A DNA stretch of 62,290 nt from Chromatiales bacterium (GTDB lineage: Bacteria > Pseudomonadota > Gammaproteobacteria > SZUA-152), in NCBI GenBank assembly GCA_026982475.1, contig JALSHB010000130.1, forward strand, positions 1-62,290, written 5' to 3'. A model generated the notes under the pieces. That model was not told the origin of the DNA. It ran no database searches and saw only the letters and a program-made list of their open reading frames with translations. The stretch's first letter is position 1; each line of letters opens with the position of its first letter. Positions 19,965 to 28,995 of this stretch are shown in pieces. A program made the translations under genes and the position numbers.

Positions 19965-20230
19965 GCCAGCGCCAGGTCACCATCGTCAACAAACTGGGCC
20001 TGCACGCCCGCGCCGCCGCCAAGCTGGTGGCCACCGCGGCTCGCTTCGAGAGCGAGATCAAGCTGCTCAAGGCCCACGCCGAGGTCAATGCCAAGAGCAT
20101 CCTCGGCGTGATGATGCTGGCGGCGGCCAAGGGCAGCGAACTGACCCTGGTGGCCGAGGGCAACGACGAAAGCGAAGCCCTCGATGCCCTCGAGGACCTC
20201 ATCGCGCGCCGTTTCGACGAAGACGAATAA
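19961..20230 (+). CDS. ptsH: Phosphocarrier HPr/NPr
   Basis: 89 aa with catalytic His15 (KLGLHARAAAKLV) and regulatory Ser46 (NAKSILGV). It has both the EI-dependent and the HprK-dependent sites, consistent with hprK upstream. Enzyme I (ptsI/ptsP) is not in the window. In this setting the protein is often called NPr (ptsO). Confidence 0.93.
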   Translation: MSQRQVTIVNKLGLHARAAAKLVATAARFESEIKLLKAHAEVNAKSILGVMMLAAAKGSELTLVAEGNDESEALDALEDLIARRFDEDE

Positions 20231-20387
20231 CTCCCGCATCGTCCTCTCGCCTTTCCCTGGGCACGGGCGCGCGCCGTAAGAGCGCCCGCCGGCCCGCTCC
20301 CACCTTAAAAAAACCGTTGCGCGCTTCATCCACCCTGAATCCACGGATTCAGGTAGAATGCCCGCCATTCTCCGCCGAGCCAGAACC
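20231..20387. other. Gap between HPr gene and mgtE with REP remnant
   Basis: Contains a degenerate GAGCGCCCGCCGGCCCGCTCCCACC segment (20279-20304) of the REP family. AGGTAGAATG at 20350-20359 could include a weak -10 for mgtE. Nothing else seen. Confidence 0.35.
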
Positions 20388-21746
20388 ATGCCCCAGGAAC
20401 AGGAACAAGACACCAGCCGCGAGCGCCTGCAGGCCATCAGCAAATTGCTGGAGGAAGGCACCCTGGCGCAGGTCGAACGGGAGCTGCGCAGCCTGCACCC
20501 GGCGGAAATCGCCCACCTGATGGAGTCGCTGCCGCGCGAGCAGCGCGAGATCGTCTGGGAGCTGGTGCCCGCCGAGCACGAGGGCGACGTGCTGGTGCAC
20601 GTCAACGACGACGTGCGCGCCGGCCTGATCCGCGACATGGACAACAGCGAGCTGCTGGCCGCCGCCGAGGGTCTGGACACCGACGAACTGGCGGACATCC
20701 TCAGCCACTACCCGGACGACGTCACCGAGCAGATCCTCGACGCCATGGACGAGCAGCACCGCCAGCGCCTCGAAGCGGTCATGTCCTACCCCGAGGACAG
20801 CGCCGGCGGCCTGATGAACACGGACACCATCACCGTGCGCGCCGACATCAGCCTCGACGTGGTGCTGCGCTACCTGCGCCGCATCGGCGAACTGCCGGAG
20901 ATGACCGATCAGCTCATCGTCACCGACCGCCACGGCCGCTACCTGGGCCTGCTGCCCATCAGCGCGCTGCTGGTCAACGACCCGGAGACCCGCGTCGCCG
21001 AGGTGATGGACCGCAGCCGGGACGGCATCCCCGCCGACATGCCGGCGCGCGACGTCGCCACCCTGTTCGAAAAACGCGACCTGGTGTCGGCGCCGGTGGT
21101 GGACGAAAACGGCATGCTGCTCGGCCGCATCACCATCGACGACGTGGTGGACGTGATCCGCGACGAGGCCGAGCACTCCTTGATGAGCATGGCCGGTCTC
21201 TCCGAAGAGGACGACATGTTCGCCCCGGTGGTGACCAGTTCGCGCCGGCGCACCGTATGGCTGGGCATCAACCTGCTCACCGCGCTGCTGGCCTCGTGGG
21301 TGATCGGCCTGTTTGGCGCCACCATCGAAAAGCAGGTGGCGCTGGCGGTGCTGATGCCCATCGTCGCCAGCATGGGCGGTATCGCCGGCAACCAGACCCT
21401 GACCCTGATGATCCGCGGCATCGCCCTCGGCCAGGTGAGCAAGGGCAACGCCCGCCGCCTGCTCAACAAGGAGATGCTGGTGGGCATGCTCAACGGCCTG
21501 ATCTGGGCGCTGATCATCTCCGCCATCGTCATCCTGTGGTTCGACGACCTGCTGCTCGGCGCCATCATCGCCGCCGCCATGATGGTCAACCTGGTGGTCG
21601 CCGCCCTCGCCGGCGCCACCATCCCGCTGCTGCTGAAGCGTTTCGGCATCGATCCGGCACTGGCCGGCGGCGTGGTGCTCACCACCGTCACCGACGTGGT
21701 GGGATTCCTCTCCTTCCTCGGCCTGGCCGCGATGGTGCTCCACTGA
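20388..21746 (+). CDS. mgtE: Magnesium transporter MgtE
   Basis: 452 aa with the full MgtE layout. The N-terminal superhelical domain (about 1-130) includes [14 protein letters not shown]. Two CBS domains follow (about 130-255), with [11 protein letters not shown] at the junction. The C-terminal five-helix pore has the conserved [21 protein letters not shown] selectivity region. The start MPQEQEQD was preferred over an ATG ten codons upstream because it follows a REP-like region and fits family length. Confidence 0.93.
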   Translation: MPQEQEQDTSRERLQAISKLLEEGTLAQVERELRSLHPAEIAHLMESLPREQREIVWELVPAEHEGDVLVHVNDDVRAGLIRDMDNSELLAAAEGLDTDELADILSHYPDDVTEQILDAMDEQHRQRLEAVMSYPEDSAGGLMNTDTITVRADISLDVVLRYLRRIGELPEMTDQLIVTDRHGRYLGLLPISALLVNDPETRVAEVMDRSRDGIPADMPARDVATLFEKRDLVSAPVVDENGMLLGRITIDDVVDVIRDEAEHSLMSMAGLSEEDDMFAPVVTSSRRRTVWLGINLLTALLASWVIGLFGATIEKQVALAVLMPIVASMGGIAGNQTLTLMIRGIALGQVSKGNARRLLNKEMLVGMLNGLIWALIISAIVILWFDDLLLGAIIAAAMMVNLVVAALAGATIPLLLKRFGIDPALAGGVVLTTVTDVVGFLSFLGLAAMVLH

Positions 21747-21748
21747 AC

Positions 21749-22183
21749 ATGCCGCGGCCCATCACCCCCCTGGTCGCCGTGGACATCATCATCGAGATGC
21801 GCGACCGCCCCGGCCGCCCCATCCTGCTCATCGAGCGCCGGAATCCGCCCCATGGCTGGGCGCTGCCGGGCGGCTTCGTCGACGTCGGCGAACGCCTGGA
21901 ACAGGCGGCGCGGCGCGAGGCGCGCGAGGAAGTCAGCCTCGAGGTGCGGCTCAAGGTACTGCTGGGCTGCTACTCGGACCCGGACCGCGATCCGCGCGGC
22001 CACACCATCAGCCCGGTCTACGTGGCCGAGGCCAGCGGCGAACCGCGGGCCGCCGACGATGCCGCCAACGTGCAATGCTTCCTGCCGGACCAGCTACCCG
22101 ATGCATTGGCCTTCGACCACGCCCTGATCCTCGCCGACTACCGCCGCTACCGCGAGACCGGCCAACTCGCCCCCCTGCGCTGA
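21749..22183 (+). CDS. Nudix hydrolase
   Basis: 144 aa with the Nudix box [19 protein letters not shown] followed by EEVSLEV. The catalytic RE and EE residues are intact, but the usual EExG glycine is Ser63. The substrate is unknown; sequences of this kind include ADP-ribose pyrophosphatase-like and MutT-like enzymes. It starts two bases after mgtE and is probably cotranscribed. Confidence 0.85.
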   Translation: MPRPITPLVAVDIIIEMRDRPGRPILLIERRNPPHGWALPGGFVDVGERLEQAARREAREEVSLEVRLKVLLGCYSDPDRDPRGHTISPVYVAEASGEPRAADDAANVQCFLPDQLPDALAFDHALILADYRRYRETGQLAPLR

Positions 22184-22261
22184 GCCGCCCCACTGAAAAG
22201 GAGTAACTGCAGGAGCGGACCATGCCCGCGATGTGATCCACCCACACACCATCCATGCACC

Positions 22262-22325
22262 TGTAGGAGCACCTTCAGGCGCGAAAAGCCGGATGCGAAA
22301 AACGTTCGCGTCTGAAGCCGCTACA
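22262..22325. repeat. REP-type palindrome, imperfect copy
   Basis: TGTAGGAGCACCTTCAGGCG faces CGCGTCTGAAGCCGCTACA with several mismatches. It is 86 bp upstream of a perfect copy of the same family. Confidence 0.7.
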
Positions 22326-22411
22326 GGCGAAAACCCTGACAAGACCTTGCTCCCGGGAAACATTCACCGCGGGCATGGACTAGCACACCACCGAGACACA
22401 GATTCGGCAAT

Positions 22412-22465
22412 TGTAGGAGCGCCTTTAGGCGCGAAAAAACGTTCGCGCCTAAAGGCGCTCCTACA
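22412..22465. repeat. REP-type palindrome, perfect copy
   Basis: A perfect 24-bp inverted repeat, 22412-22435 against 22442-22465, with a six-base spacer. The ends are TGTAGGAGCGCC and GGCGCTCCTACA. With the copy at 22262 it forms a REP pair downstream of the Nudix gene. Confidence 0.9.
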
Positions 22466-22551
22466 GGCGAGTACTTTGACAAGGCCTTGTCGAAGAATGC
22501 CCGGGAATTCCTCGGGATCGATACCCCAAAACAGCCGTCGGTTGCAGCCTG

Positions 22552-22572
22552 TCACACCGCAAAGCGGTGTGA
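22552..22572. repeat. Small perfect hairpin
   Basis: TCACACCGC-(AAA)-GCGGTGTGA. A related GCACCGCTCTGCGGTG hairpin occurs near 7762. Possibly part of a further dispersed palindrome. Confidence 0.5.
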
Positions 22573-22604
22573 CAAGAAACTGAATCCGCAGGTTCGTGTG
22601 CAAT

Positions 22605-22633
22605 AAAAAAGGGCCTCGCAAGAGGCCCTTTTT
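22605..22633. terminator. Bidirectional intrinsic terminator
   Basis: Stem GGGCCTC-(GCAA)-GAGGCCC is flanked by an A-run on the left and a T-run on the right. It serves slyD on the minus strand and can also stop plus-strand transcription from mgtE/Nudix. Confidence 0.9.
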
Positions 22634-22654
22634 ACTGGCGGATGAAGCCATCGC

Positions 22655-23140
22655 TCAGTGGTGATGATGGCCTTCCGGGCCGTGCGCGTGGCCGTGCTCC
22701 AGTTCTTCGGCGGTGGCGTCACGAACATCGATGACCTTGACCTCGAAGTTCAGCTGCACGCCGGCCAGCGGGTGATTGCTGTCCACGGTGACGGTATCGT
22801 CGCTGACCGCGGTGACGGTGACCACGGTCATCTCGCCCTCGGGGCTCTGGGCGTGGAACTGCATGCCGGGCTCGATCTCGCTGTCGGCCGGGAAGCGGTC
22901 GCGGGGCACGCTGGCGACACGGGAGTCGTCGCGCTCGCCATAGCCTTCCTCGGGCGACACGGTGACGCTGAGTTCATCGCCGCTGGACTTGCCGGTGAGG
23001 GCGTTTTCCAGGCCGGGGATGATGTTCTGCGCGCCGTGCAGGTACAGGAAGCTGCCGTCGTCGGACTGGTCGATGATGGTGCCTTCGTTATCGGTCAGCT
23101 TGTAGTGCAGGGTGACGACCTTGTTTTCTGCAATAGTCAT
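22655..23140 (-). CDS. slyD: FKBP-type peptidyl-prolyl isomerase, SlyD-like
   Basis: 161 aa: an FKBP domain interrupted by the insert-in-flap chaperone domain, with YLHGAQNIIPGLENAL, EEGYGERDDSRV and NHPLAGVQLNFEVKV, then a short His-rich tail (HGHAHGPEGHHHH). Such tails bind nickel in SlyD. The tail is shorter and Cys-free compared with E. coli SlyD. Cytoplasmic folding helper and possible metal chaperone. Confidence 0.92.
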   Translation of the reverse strand: MTIAENKVVTLHYKLTDNEGTIIDQSDDGSFLYLHGAQNIIPGLENALTGKSSGDELSVTVSPEEGYGERDDSRVASVPRDRFPADSEIEPGMQFHAQSPEGEMTVVTVTAVSDDTVTVDSNHPLAGVQLNFEVKVIDVRDATAEELEHGHAHGPEGHHHH

Positions 23141-23260
23141 GGGATTCCTCTATTTGCTTGTGGATGGTGAATGGCTCGGCGAAAAAGTACAGCCGGCGCC
23201 ATTGCGCGTCAGCCCTATTTGATAGCCGGGTGGAGTTGGTACTGCCCATTATATCCGCGT

Positions 23261-24364
23261 CTACTGCCTGCGTGCACGTTGGTAGGCGGCCTCGGAGAGC
23301 TGGCCCCACTCGTCGTGGTCGCTCATGAAGGCGCGGTAGTCTTCATAGACCTTTTTGAACGCGGGGTCCTTGGCCGCCTCCTCGTCCAGCACCTCAAGGG
23401 TGAGGCGGTGCAGTTCGGCCAGCACGTCATCGGGAAAGGGCAGCACCTGGACCCTGTGTTCGTCCTTCAGGCGCCGCAGGGCCTGCATGTTGCGGGCCTC
23501 GAACTGGTTCAGCATCCACTGGTTGGTGTCGGACGCGGCGACCTCGACAGCCTTCTGCAGATCCGCCGGCAGGCCGGCCCAGGCCTGGGCATTGACCGTC
23601 AGCTCCAGCACGGGGCCAGGCTCGTGCCAGCCGGGGTAGTAGTAGTACTTGGCGGCGCGGTACAGGCCCAGGCGCTCGTCGTGAAAGGGACCGACCCATT
23701 CCGTGGCGTCGATGGTGCCGCGATCCAGGGCGGTGTAGATCTCGCCGCCGGCCATCAGCACCGGGGTGCCGCCGGCCTTGGCGAAGACCTTGCCGCCGAG
23801 GCCGGGGATGCGCATCTTCAGGCCCTTGAGGTCGGCCACGGAGTCGATCTTCTTGTTGAACCAGCCGCCCATCTGCACCCCGGTGTTGCCCATGGGGAAG
23901 GGCACCAGGTTGTGCGGCTGGTACAGCTCGCGCCACAGCGCCAGGCCGTCGCCGGCCGACAGCCAGGCGTTCATGCCCTGGGCGTTCATGCCGAAGGGCA
24001 CGGCGGTGAAGAACTGCGCGGCGGGCAGCTTGCCGGCCCAGTAGTAGCCGGCGCCATGGCCCATCTCCACCATGCCCTGCGACACCGCGTCGAACACCTG
24101 CAGGGCCGGCACCAGCTCGCCGCCGGCGAACACCTTGATCTTCAGGCGGCCGTTGCTGAGGGTGTCCACGTCCTTGGCGAAACGCTGCACGCCCTCCTGA
24201 AAGATGGGGAAATTGGGCGGCCAGGTGGTGACGATCTTCCAGTTGTAGGTCTTGGCCGGCGCGGCCGCCGCGCCACCTTCCGGCGCGCCGGACTGGCCGC
24301 CGCAGCCGCTGAGCACAGCGCCGATGGTGACAAGCATGAAAAGGGTTGAGATAAACGTGCGCAT
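23261..24364 (-). CDS. TRAP transporter solute receptor (DctP family) lipoprotein, TakP-like
   Basis: 367 aa with a lipoprotein signal peptide (lipobox LSGC, Cys21) and a Gly/Ala-rich linker. The DctP/DctP7-type fold signatures are TTWPPNFPIFQEGVQRFAK, AGGELVPALQVFDAVSQG, YYWAGKLPAAQFF and ATEWVGPFHD. These resemble alpha-keto-acid or carboxylate receptors such as TakP. No DctQ or DctM lies next to it. The only permeases in the window are at 50487-52321, 26 kb away, so pairing is possible but unproven. Confidence 0.9.
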   Translation of the reverse strand: MRTFISTLFMLVTIGAVLSGCGGQSGAPEGGAAAAPAKTYNWKIVTTWPPNFPIFQEGVQRFAKDVDTLSNGRLKIKVFAGGELVPALQVFDAVSQGMVEMGHGAGYYWAGKLPAAQFFTAVPFGMNAQGMNAWLSAGDGLALWRELYQPHNLVPFPMGNTGVQMGGWFNKKIDSVADLKGLKMRIPGLGGKVFAKAGGTPVLMAGGEIYTALDRGTIDATEWVGPFHDERLGLYRAAKYYYYPGWHEPGPVLELTVNAQAWAGLPADLQKAVEVAASDTNQWMLNQFEARNMQALRRLKDEHRVQVLPFPDDVLAELHRLTLEVLDEEAAKDPAFKKVYEDYRAFMSDHDEWGQLSEAAYQRARRQ

Positions 24365-24494
24365 GTAGGGGTGCCTTGCCGTGAACGGGGGTGACCGGCG
24401 CCGGCATGCCGGCGTGGCCGCGAAAATTGGGGATTATAGCGGTTTCTGGTGCCTTTACGCAGGCACTTTTCGCCGACGCACTTTTCGCCGGTAC

Positions 24495-24527
24495 AAAAAA
24501 GCCCCGCCGCGAACGACGAGGCTTTTT
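24495..24527 (-). terminator. Intrinsic terminator downstream of tal
   Basis: A-run, then GCCCCGCCG facing CGACGAGGC, then a T-run. Seen from the minus strand the U-tract follows the hairpin, 18 bases beyond the tal stop. Confidence 0.8.
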
Positions 24528-24544
24528 GCACCGTTGCGGCAGGC

Positions 24545-25516
24545 TCAGGCGGCCTGCTGGCGGGCGATCTCCTGCACCAGCTGTTCCAGCTTCAGGGTAT
24601 CGGCGGTGAAGCCGCGAATGCCCTCGGCGAGCTTTTCCGTGGCCATGGCGTCTTCGTTCATCAGCCAGCGGAAGCGGGGTTCGTCGAGTTCGATGCGCTC
24701 GATGTCGGCCGCGCGGGCCATTTCCGGCGACAGCTTGCGCGGCAGCTCGCCCTCGCTGTTCTGCAGCTGTTCCATCAGCGCGGGGGCGATGGTCAGCAGG
24801 TCGCAGCCGGCCAGTTCCATGATTTCATCGATGTTGCGGAAGCTGGCGCCCATCACCACGGTGGCGTAGTCGAACTTCTTGAGGTACTGGTAAATGGTGG
24901 TGACCGATTTCACGCCGGGATCCTCGGCGGCGGCGTAGCCATCCACGCCCTCGGCCTTTTTGTACCAGTCCATGATGCGGCCGACGAAGGGCGAGATCAG
25001 GGTTGCACCGGCCTCGGCGGCGCCAACGGCCTGGGCGAGGCTGAACATCAGGGTCAGGTTGCAGTGGATGCCTTTTTTCTCCAGCACCTCGGCGGCGCGG
25101 ATGCCTTCCCAGGTCGAGGCGATCTTGATCAGGATGCGCGCGCTGTCCACCCCGGCCTCGCGGTACAGGGCGATGAGCTGTTCGGCGCGGGCGACGGTGG
25201 CGGCGGTGTCGAAGGACAGGCGTGCATCCACTTCGGTGGAGACGCGGCCGGGCACGATGTCGAGGATTTCACGGCCGAAGTTGACGGCGATCTTGTCCAG
25301 GGTCAGCAGGCGGCGCTGCTCTTCGCTGCCGCCCCTGGCCTGGCCGTATTCGATCGCCGACTGTACCAGCGGCTGGTACTGCGGCATCTGCGCCGCCTTG
25401 TACAGCAGCGAGGGGTTGGTGGTGGCGTCGCTGGGCCGGTACTGGCGGATGGATTCGATATCGCCGGTGTCGGCCACCACGGTGGTCATGCTGCGTAATT
25501 GTTCGAGCTTGTTCAT
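24545..25516 (-). CDS. tal: Transaldolase (TalB type)
   Basis: 323 aa, the length of the TalA/TalB class. The Schiff-base Lys131 lies in [20 protein letters not shown], and the N-terminal [14 protein letters not shown] and [11 protein letters not shown] are classic. It moves dihydroxyacetone units in the non-oxidative pentose phosphate pathway. It stands alone with its own terminator. Confidence 0.96.
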   Translation of the reverse strand: MNKLEQLRSMTTVVADTGDIESIRQYRPSDATTNPSLLYKAAQMPQYQPLVQSAIEYGQARGGSEEQRRLLTLDKIAVNFGREILDIVPGRVSTEVDARLSFDTAATVARAEQLIALYREAGVDSARILIKIASTWEGIRAAEVLEKKGIHCNLTLMFSLAQAVGAAEAGATLISPFVGRIMDWYKKAEGVDGYAAAEDPGVKSVTTIYQYLKKFDYATVVMGASFRNIDEIMELAGCDLLTIAPALMEQLQNSEGELPRKLSPEMARAADIERIELDEPRFRWLMNEDAMATEKLAEGIRGFTADTLKLEQLVQEIARQQAA

Positions 25517-25626
25517 TGCGTCTGTCCTTTGAATGCGCCAGTTTTAGGGGAGTGTTACAGGCTGATGCTAGCGGCCATGTCTTGAATGACTTTAGTCTGC
25601 TGAGACTTGGATGCAATGATCGCCGC

Positions 25627-26670
25627 TTAGTTCGCCGGCAGGCGTATCCACAGATGGCTGTACCAGTAATAGCGGCCGCGCTGTGACGAGGGCGCGGTGC
25701 AGTTGTAGCGGCTGCGGCCCACGGGCAGCGGCTCGCCGGCCCGCACCGCGAAGCGGCGGGTCGCACGGTCTTCCCAGGCCACCTCGACGCGCCCCTGCCC
25801 GGAGACGAAACAGGCGAGTTGGCCGAGACGCGCCTCGCTGTCGCCCAGGGTCACGCGCAGGCGCGGCGGGTTGTCGGCGGCGTCGATCACCGGCTCCCAC
25901 GGCTCGGCCGACAGCACCGGCAGGGCCAGGCTGGCGATCTTGGTGCGGAAGCCGTCCATGTCGGCGAAGCGCTCCGACATGGGATAACGCGGCAGGGCGC
26001 GGAGGTCATAGCCCAGCCCGGCCGGGCCGGATTGCTGGCCGAAGGCGGTGTAGCCCAGTTCGGCAACCAGATCCGCCAGCGCCGTGTTGAACTCACCGTA
26101 GGGATAGGCCAGCAGCATCGGTGCCTCGCCCAGTTCCTCTTTCAGGCGCCGTTGCGCGCGCTGGATGTCCTCGCGCAGGCGCGTCAGCCAGGCCGCGTCG
26201 GTCTCGCCGGGGCGGCGGCGGATGAGGTGGTCGTGGCTGGCGGAATGATTGGCGAAACTGGCGCCGTGCCGTTGCATTTCGCGCATCTGCTGCCAGCTCA
26301 TCAGGGCCTTGTAGCCGCGGTCGACGCCATCGGTGGCGACGAACACGGTAAACGGCCAGCCGCGCGCGCGCAGGCGCGGGAAGGCCTCGGTGTAGACGGA
26401 AGTGTAGGCGTCGTCGATGGTGATGGCCACCACCCGCGCCGGGAAGGGCTTGTCGTCGCGCAGGTGCCGCACCACCCTTTGCAGCGGCCAGACCTGGTAA
26501 CCGTTGTCGGCGATGTAGTCGAGATGGGCCTCGAACTGCGCCAGCCGCACATTGGTCGACGGGTATTTTTCGACCCCGAAGTGGTGATACATGAAGATCA
26601 CCGCCTGGCGCTCCGCGGCGCTGCTGGCCGCAGCAAAAACAAAGATCAGCAGAAGCAACAGCCAGCGCAT
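25627..26670 (-). CDS. Secreted polysaccharide deacetylase family protein
   Basis: 347 aa with a signal peptide (LLLLLIFVFAAASSAAE, cleavage near 19). The NodB domain has the metal motifs TIDDAY (Asp86, Asp87) and HSASHDH (His142, His146). The C-terminal ~100 residues are an extra beta-rich region with conserved Cys/Trp that I do not recognise. The substrate is unknown; candidates are an exopolysaccharide or peptidoglycan. Confidence 0.85.
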   Translation of the reverse strand: MRWLLLLLIFVFAAASSAAERQAVIFMYHHFGVEKYPSTNVRLAQFEAHLDYIADNGYQVWPLQRVVRHLRDDKPFPARVVAITIDDAYTSVYTEAFPRLRARGWPFTVFVATDGVDRGYKALMSWQQMREMQRHGASFANHSASHDHLIRRRPGETDAAWLTRLREDIQRAQRRLKEELGEAPMLLAYPYGEFNTALADLVAELGYTAFGQQSGPAGLGYDLRALPRYPMSERFADMDGFRTKIASLALPVLSAEPWEPVIDAADNPPRLRVTLGDSEARLGQLACFVSGQGRVEVAWEDRATRRFAVRAGEPLPVGRSRYNCTAPSSQRGRYYWYSHLWIRLPAN

Positions 26671-26767
26671 GGATGATTCCAGTGGTTCGTGGTTGGGCCA
26701 GCCAGTCTACCGCAGACGCCGCGCCTTGTTACAATGACCGGCTCCACCCCGTTGTCACGAGCACGCC

Positions 26768-28102
26768 ATGAAAGCCCCCGAACTCCTCTCCCCCGCCGGC
26801 ACCCTGCACAACATGCGCTACGCCCTGGCCTATGGCGCCGACGCCGTGTACGCCGGCCAGCCACGCTACAGCCTGCGCGCGCGTAACAACGACTTTGACC
26901 TCGAACACCTCGGCATCGGCATCGAGGAGGCCCACGCCCAGGGCAAGCGCTTCTACGTCGCCAGCAACATCTCGCCGCACAACCGCAAGGTGGACACCTA
27001 TCTGGCCGACATGGCGCCGGTGATCGCACTCGGCCCCGACGCGCTGATCATGGCCGACCCGGGCCTGATGATGCTGGTGCGTGAAAAGTGGCCGGAGATG
27101 CCCATCCACCTCTCGGTGCAGGCCAACACGGTGAATTACGCGGCGGTGAAGTTCTGGCAGACCCAGGGCATTGAGCGGGTGATCCTGTCGCGCGAGCTGT
27201 CACTGGACGAGATCGACGACATCCGCCAGCGCTGCCCGGACATGGAGCTGGAGGTGTTCGTGCACGGCGCCCTGTGCATCGCCTACTCCGGGCGCTGCCT
27301 GCTGTCCGGCTACTTCAACCGCCGCGACCCCAACCAGGGCACCTGCACCAACGCCTGCCGCTGGGACTACCGCGTCAGCCCCGCCATGGAAGACGCCACC
27401 GGCGACCTGCGCGCCGTGAGCCTGGCCGAGATCCAGGCCGCGCCGTCGGCCTGCGGCGACCTGCCGCGCCACCCGCTGGCCGACCGGCCGGTGCTGATCG
27501 AAGAGGGCGGCCGGCCCGGCGAGCAGATGGTGATGGAGGAAGACGAGCACGGCACCTACATCCTCAACTCCAAGGATCTGCGCGCCCTGGAGCACGTCGC
27601 CCGGCTGTGCGAGATCGGCGTCGACTGCCTGAAGATCGAGGGCCGCACCAAGTCCCACTATTACGCCGCGCGCACCGCCCAGGTCTACCGCCAGGCCATC
27701 GACGACGCCGTGGCCGGACGCGAATTCGACCCGCGCCTGCTGGGGGTACTGGAAGGGCTCGCCAATCGTGGTTACACCGACGGCTTCTATCAGCGCCACC
27801 ACGTCGCCGAGCACCAGAATTATCTGCAGGGCCACTCGGTGAGCAACGAACAACAGTTCTGCGGCGAGATCGTCGCGGTGAGCGACGGACAGGCGGAGAT
27901 CCTCGCCAAGAACAAGTTCCGCGTCGGTGACCGGGTGGAAGTGATTCGCCCCGAGGGCAATCGGCAGATGCGGATCGAGGCCATGACCGACCTGCAGGGC
28001 CATCCACTGGACGAGGCCCCCGGCGGCGGCCACCGGGTGCGGATTCCATGGCCAGACGGGCTGCCGAAGCTGGGATTGCTGGCACGTTATCTGCGCGAGT
28101 AG
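26768..28102 (+). CDS. trhP: Peptidase U32 family, tRNA hydroxylation protein TrhP (YegQ)
   Basis: 444 aa beginning KAPELLSPAGTLHNMRYALA, the U32 signature. Four cysteines, Cys170, 177, 193 and 197, lie in HGALCIAYSGRCLLSGYFN and GTCTNACRWDY and match the iron-sulfur ligands of TrhP/RlhA-type enzymes. TrhP helps make 5-hydroxyuridine at tRNA position 34. The C-terminal beta domain (EIVAVSDGQAEILAKNKF) is typical of the YegQ group, which supports TrhP over UbiU/V and RlhA. Confidence 0.88.
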   Translation: MKAPELLSPAGTLHNMRYALAYGADAVYAGQPRYSLRARNNDFDLEHLGIGIEEAHAQGKRFYVASNISPHNRKVDTYLADMAPVIALGPDALIMADPGLMMLVREKWPEMPIHLSVQANTVNYAAVKFWQTQGIERVILSRELSLDEIDDIRQRCPDMELEVFVHGALCIAYSGRCLLSGYFNRRDPNQGTCTNACRWDYRVSPAMEDATGDLRAVSLAEIQAAPSACGDLPRHPLADRPVLIEEGGRPGEQMVMEEDEHGTYILNSKDLRALEHVARLCEIGVDCLKIEGRTKSHYYAARTAQVYRQAIDDAVAGREFDPRLLGVLEGLANRGYTDGFYQRHHVAEHQNYLQGHSVSNEQQFCGEIVAVSDGQAEILAKNKFRVGDRVEVIRPEGNRQMRIEAMTDLQGHPLDEAPGGGHRVRIPWPDGLPKLGLLARYLRE

Positions 28103-28138
28103 GTCTTTCATCACAGGGTACGGAGACCGCGAGAAAAC

Positions 28139-28212
28139 TGTCCGCAAAGAACGCCAATGAACGCGAATTAAAAAACAAGGGATTTCGCGTTCATTGGCGT
28201 TCTTTGCGGACA
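28139..28212. repeat. 29-bp perfect inverted repeat (CCGCAAAGAACGC family)
   Basis: 28139-28167 and 28184-28212 are exact reverse complements around a 16-base A-rich spacer. The arms start TGTCCGCAAAGAACGCCAAT. It lies between convergent trhP and the transglutaminase-like gene, so it could terminate both. Confidence 0.9.
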
Positions 28213-28253
28213 TATTTCGTTTTTCTCCGCAGCGCCGTCATGACCAAACCCAA

Positions 28254-28862
28254 CTACGGCACGTCCACCAGGGCAATGTCCGGCAGACGCAGGATGACTT
28301 CCTCCACCGTATCGCAGCTCTCCAGCACCTCCACCACACTCAGTGAGGGCTCGGCCCAGATCTCCGGCAGATCAGCCTCGTCTGTGCCACCGCTTCCCAC
28401 GACAAAGGCCAATCGTTCCACCGGCGGGGTGAACCGCGCATCGACGCCCGGCTTGTTGCCGCGCGCATCGATGCGATACCAACCATGCCTTTTCAGATAG
28501 ACCGCATTCAGACCATGCAGGCAATAGGGTGCGCCATCGTCGTTGACGCTCAGGCGCTGGTAGCACAGCCCGGCGGGGATGCCGTTGGCGCGCAACAGGG
28601 CGGCGAGCAGATGGCTCTTGGCGTAGCAGTAGCCGGTGCGGTGGGCGAGCACCTCGGAGGCGACGCAGGTCACCGGGCCCTGCCGGTGGTCCCAGCTGTG
28701 GCGAACCTCGTCGCGCACCCATGCGAAGCAGGCGCGGGCGATGGCCTCATCGTCACCATCGGTGTCGTGGGCCAGGGAGCGGGCGAGTTGGAGGATGGCG
28801 GGTGTCTGCCAGTCGATGATGCGGCTGGCGGCAAGAAAGGGCTGCAGATCCTCGTTCTCCAT
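28254..28862 (-). CDS. Transglutaminase-like cysteine protease-fold protein
   Basis: 202 aa with a complete Cys-His-Asp triad in transglutaminase order: Cys79 (HRTGYCYAKSHLLAALLRA), His116 (YCLHGLNAVYL) and Asp132 (WYRIDARGN). No signal peptide or membrane segment. Bacterial members act as proteases or amidases rather than cross-linkers, and the substrate is unknown. The start MENEDLQPF was chosen because the upstream extension is Arg/Pro-rich and unlike the family. Confidence 0.85.
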   Translation of the reverse strand: MENEDLQPFLAASRIIDWQTPAILQLARSLAHDTDGDDEAIARACFAWVRDEVRHSWDHRQGPVTCVASEVLAHRTGYCYAKSHLLAALLRANGIPAGLCYQRLSVNDDGAPYCLHGLNAVYLKRHGWYRIDARGNKPGVDARFTPPVERLAFVVGSGGTDEADLPEIWAEPSLSVVEVLESCDTVEEVILRLPDIALVDVP

Positions 28863-28995
28863 GGTGGAATCCTTTTTCGATGGACAAAAAAACCGCGCCC
28901 CACGAAGGCGGGGCACGGCGTGTCTGCTGGCGTCGATCCGGCCCGGGGCAAGTGGCCGATCCTGCCACCGCCCCGGCGCATCGATCAAGCGCGGC

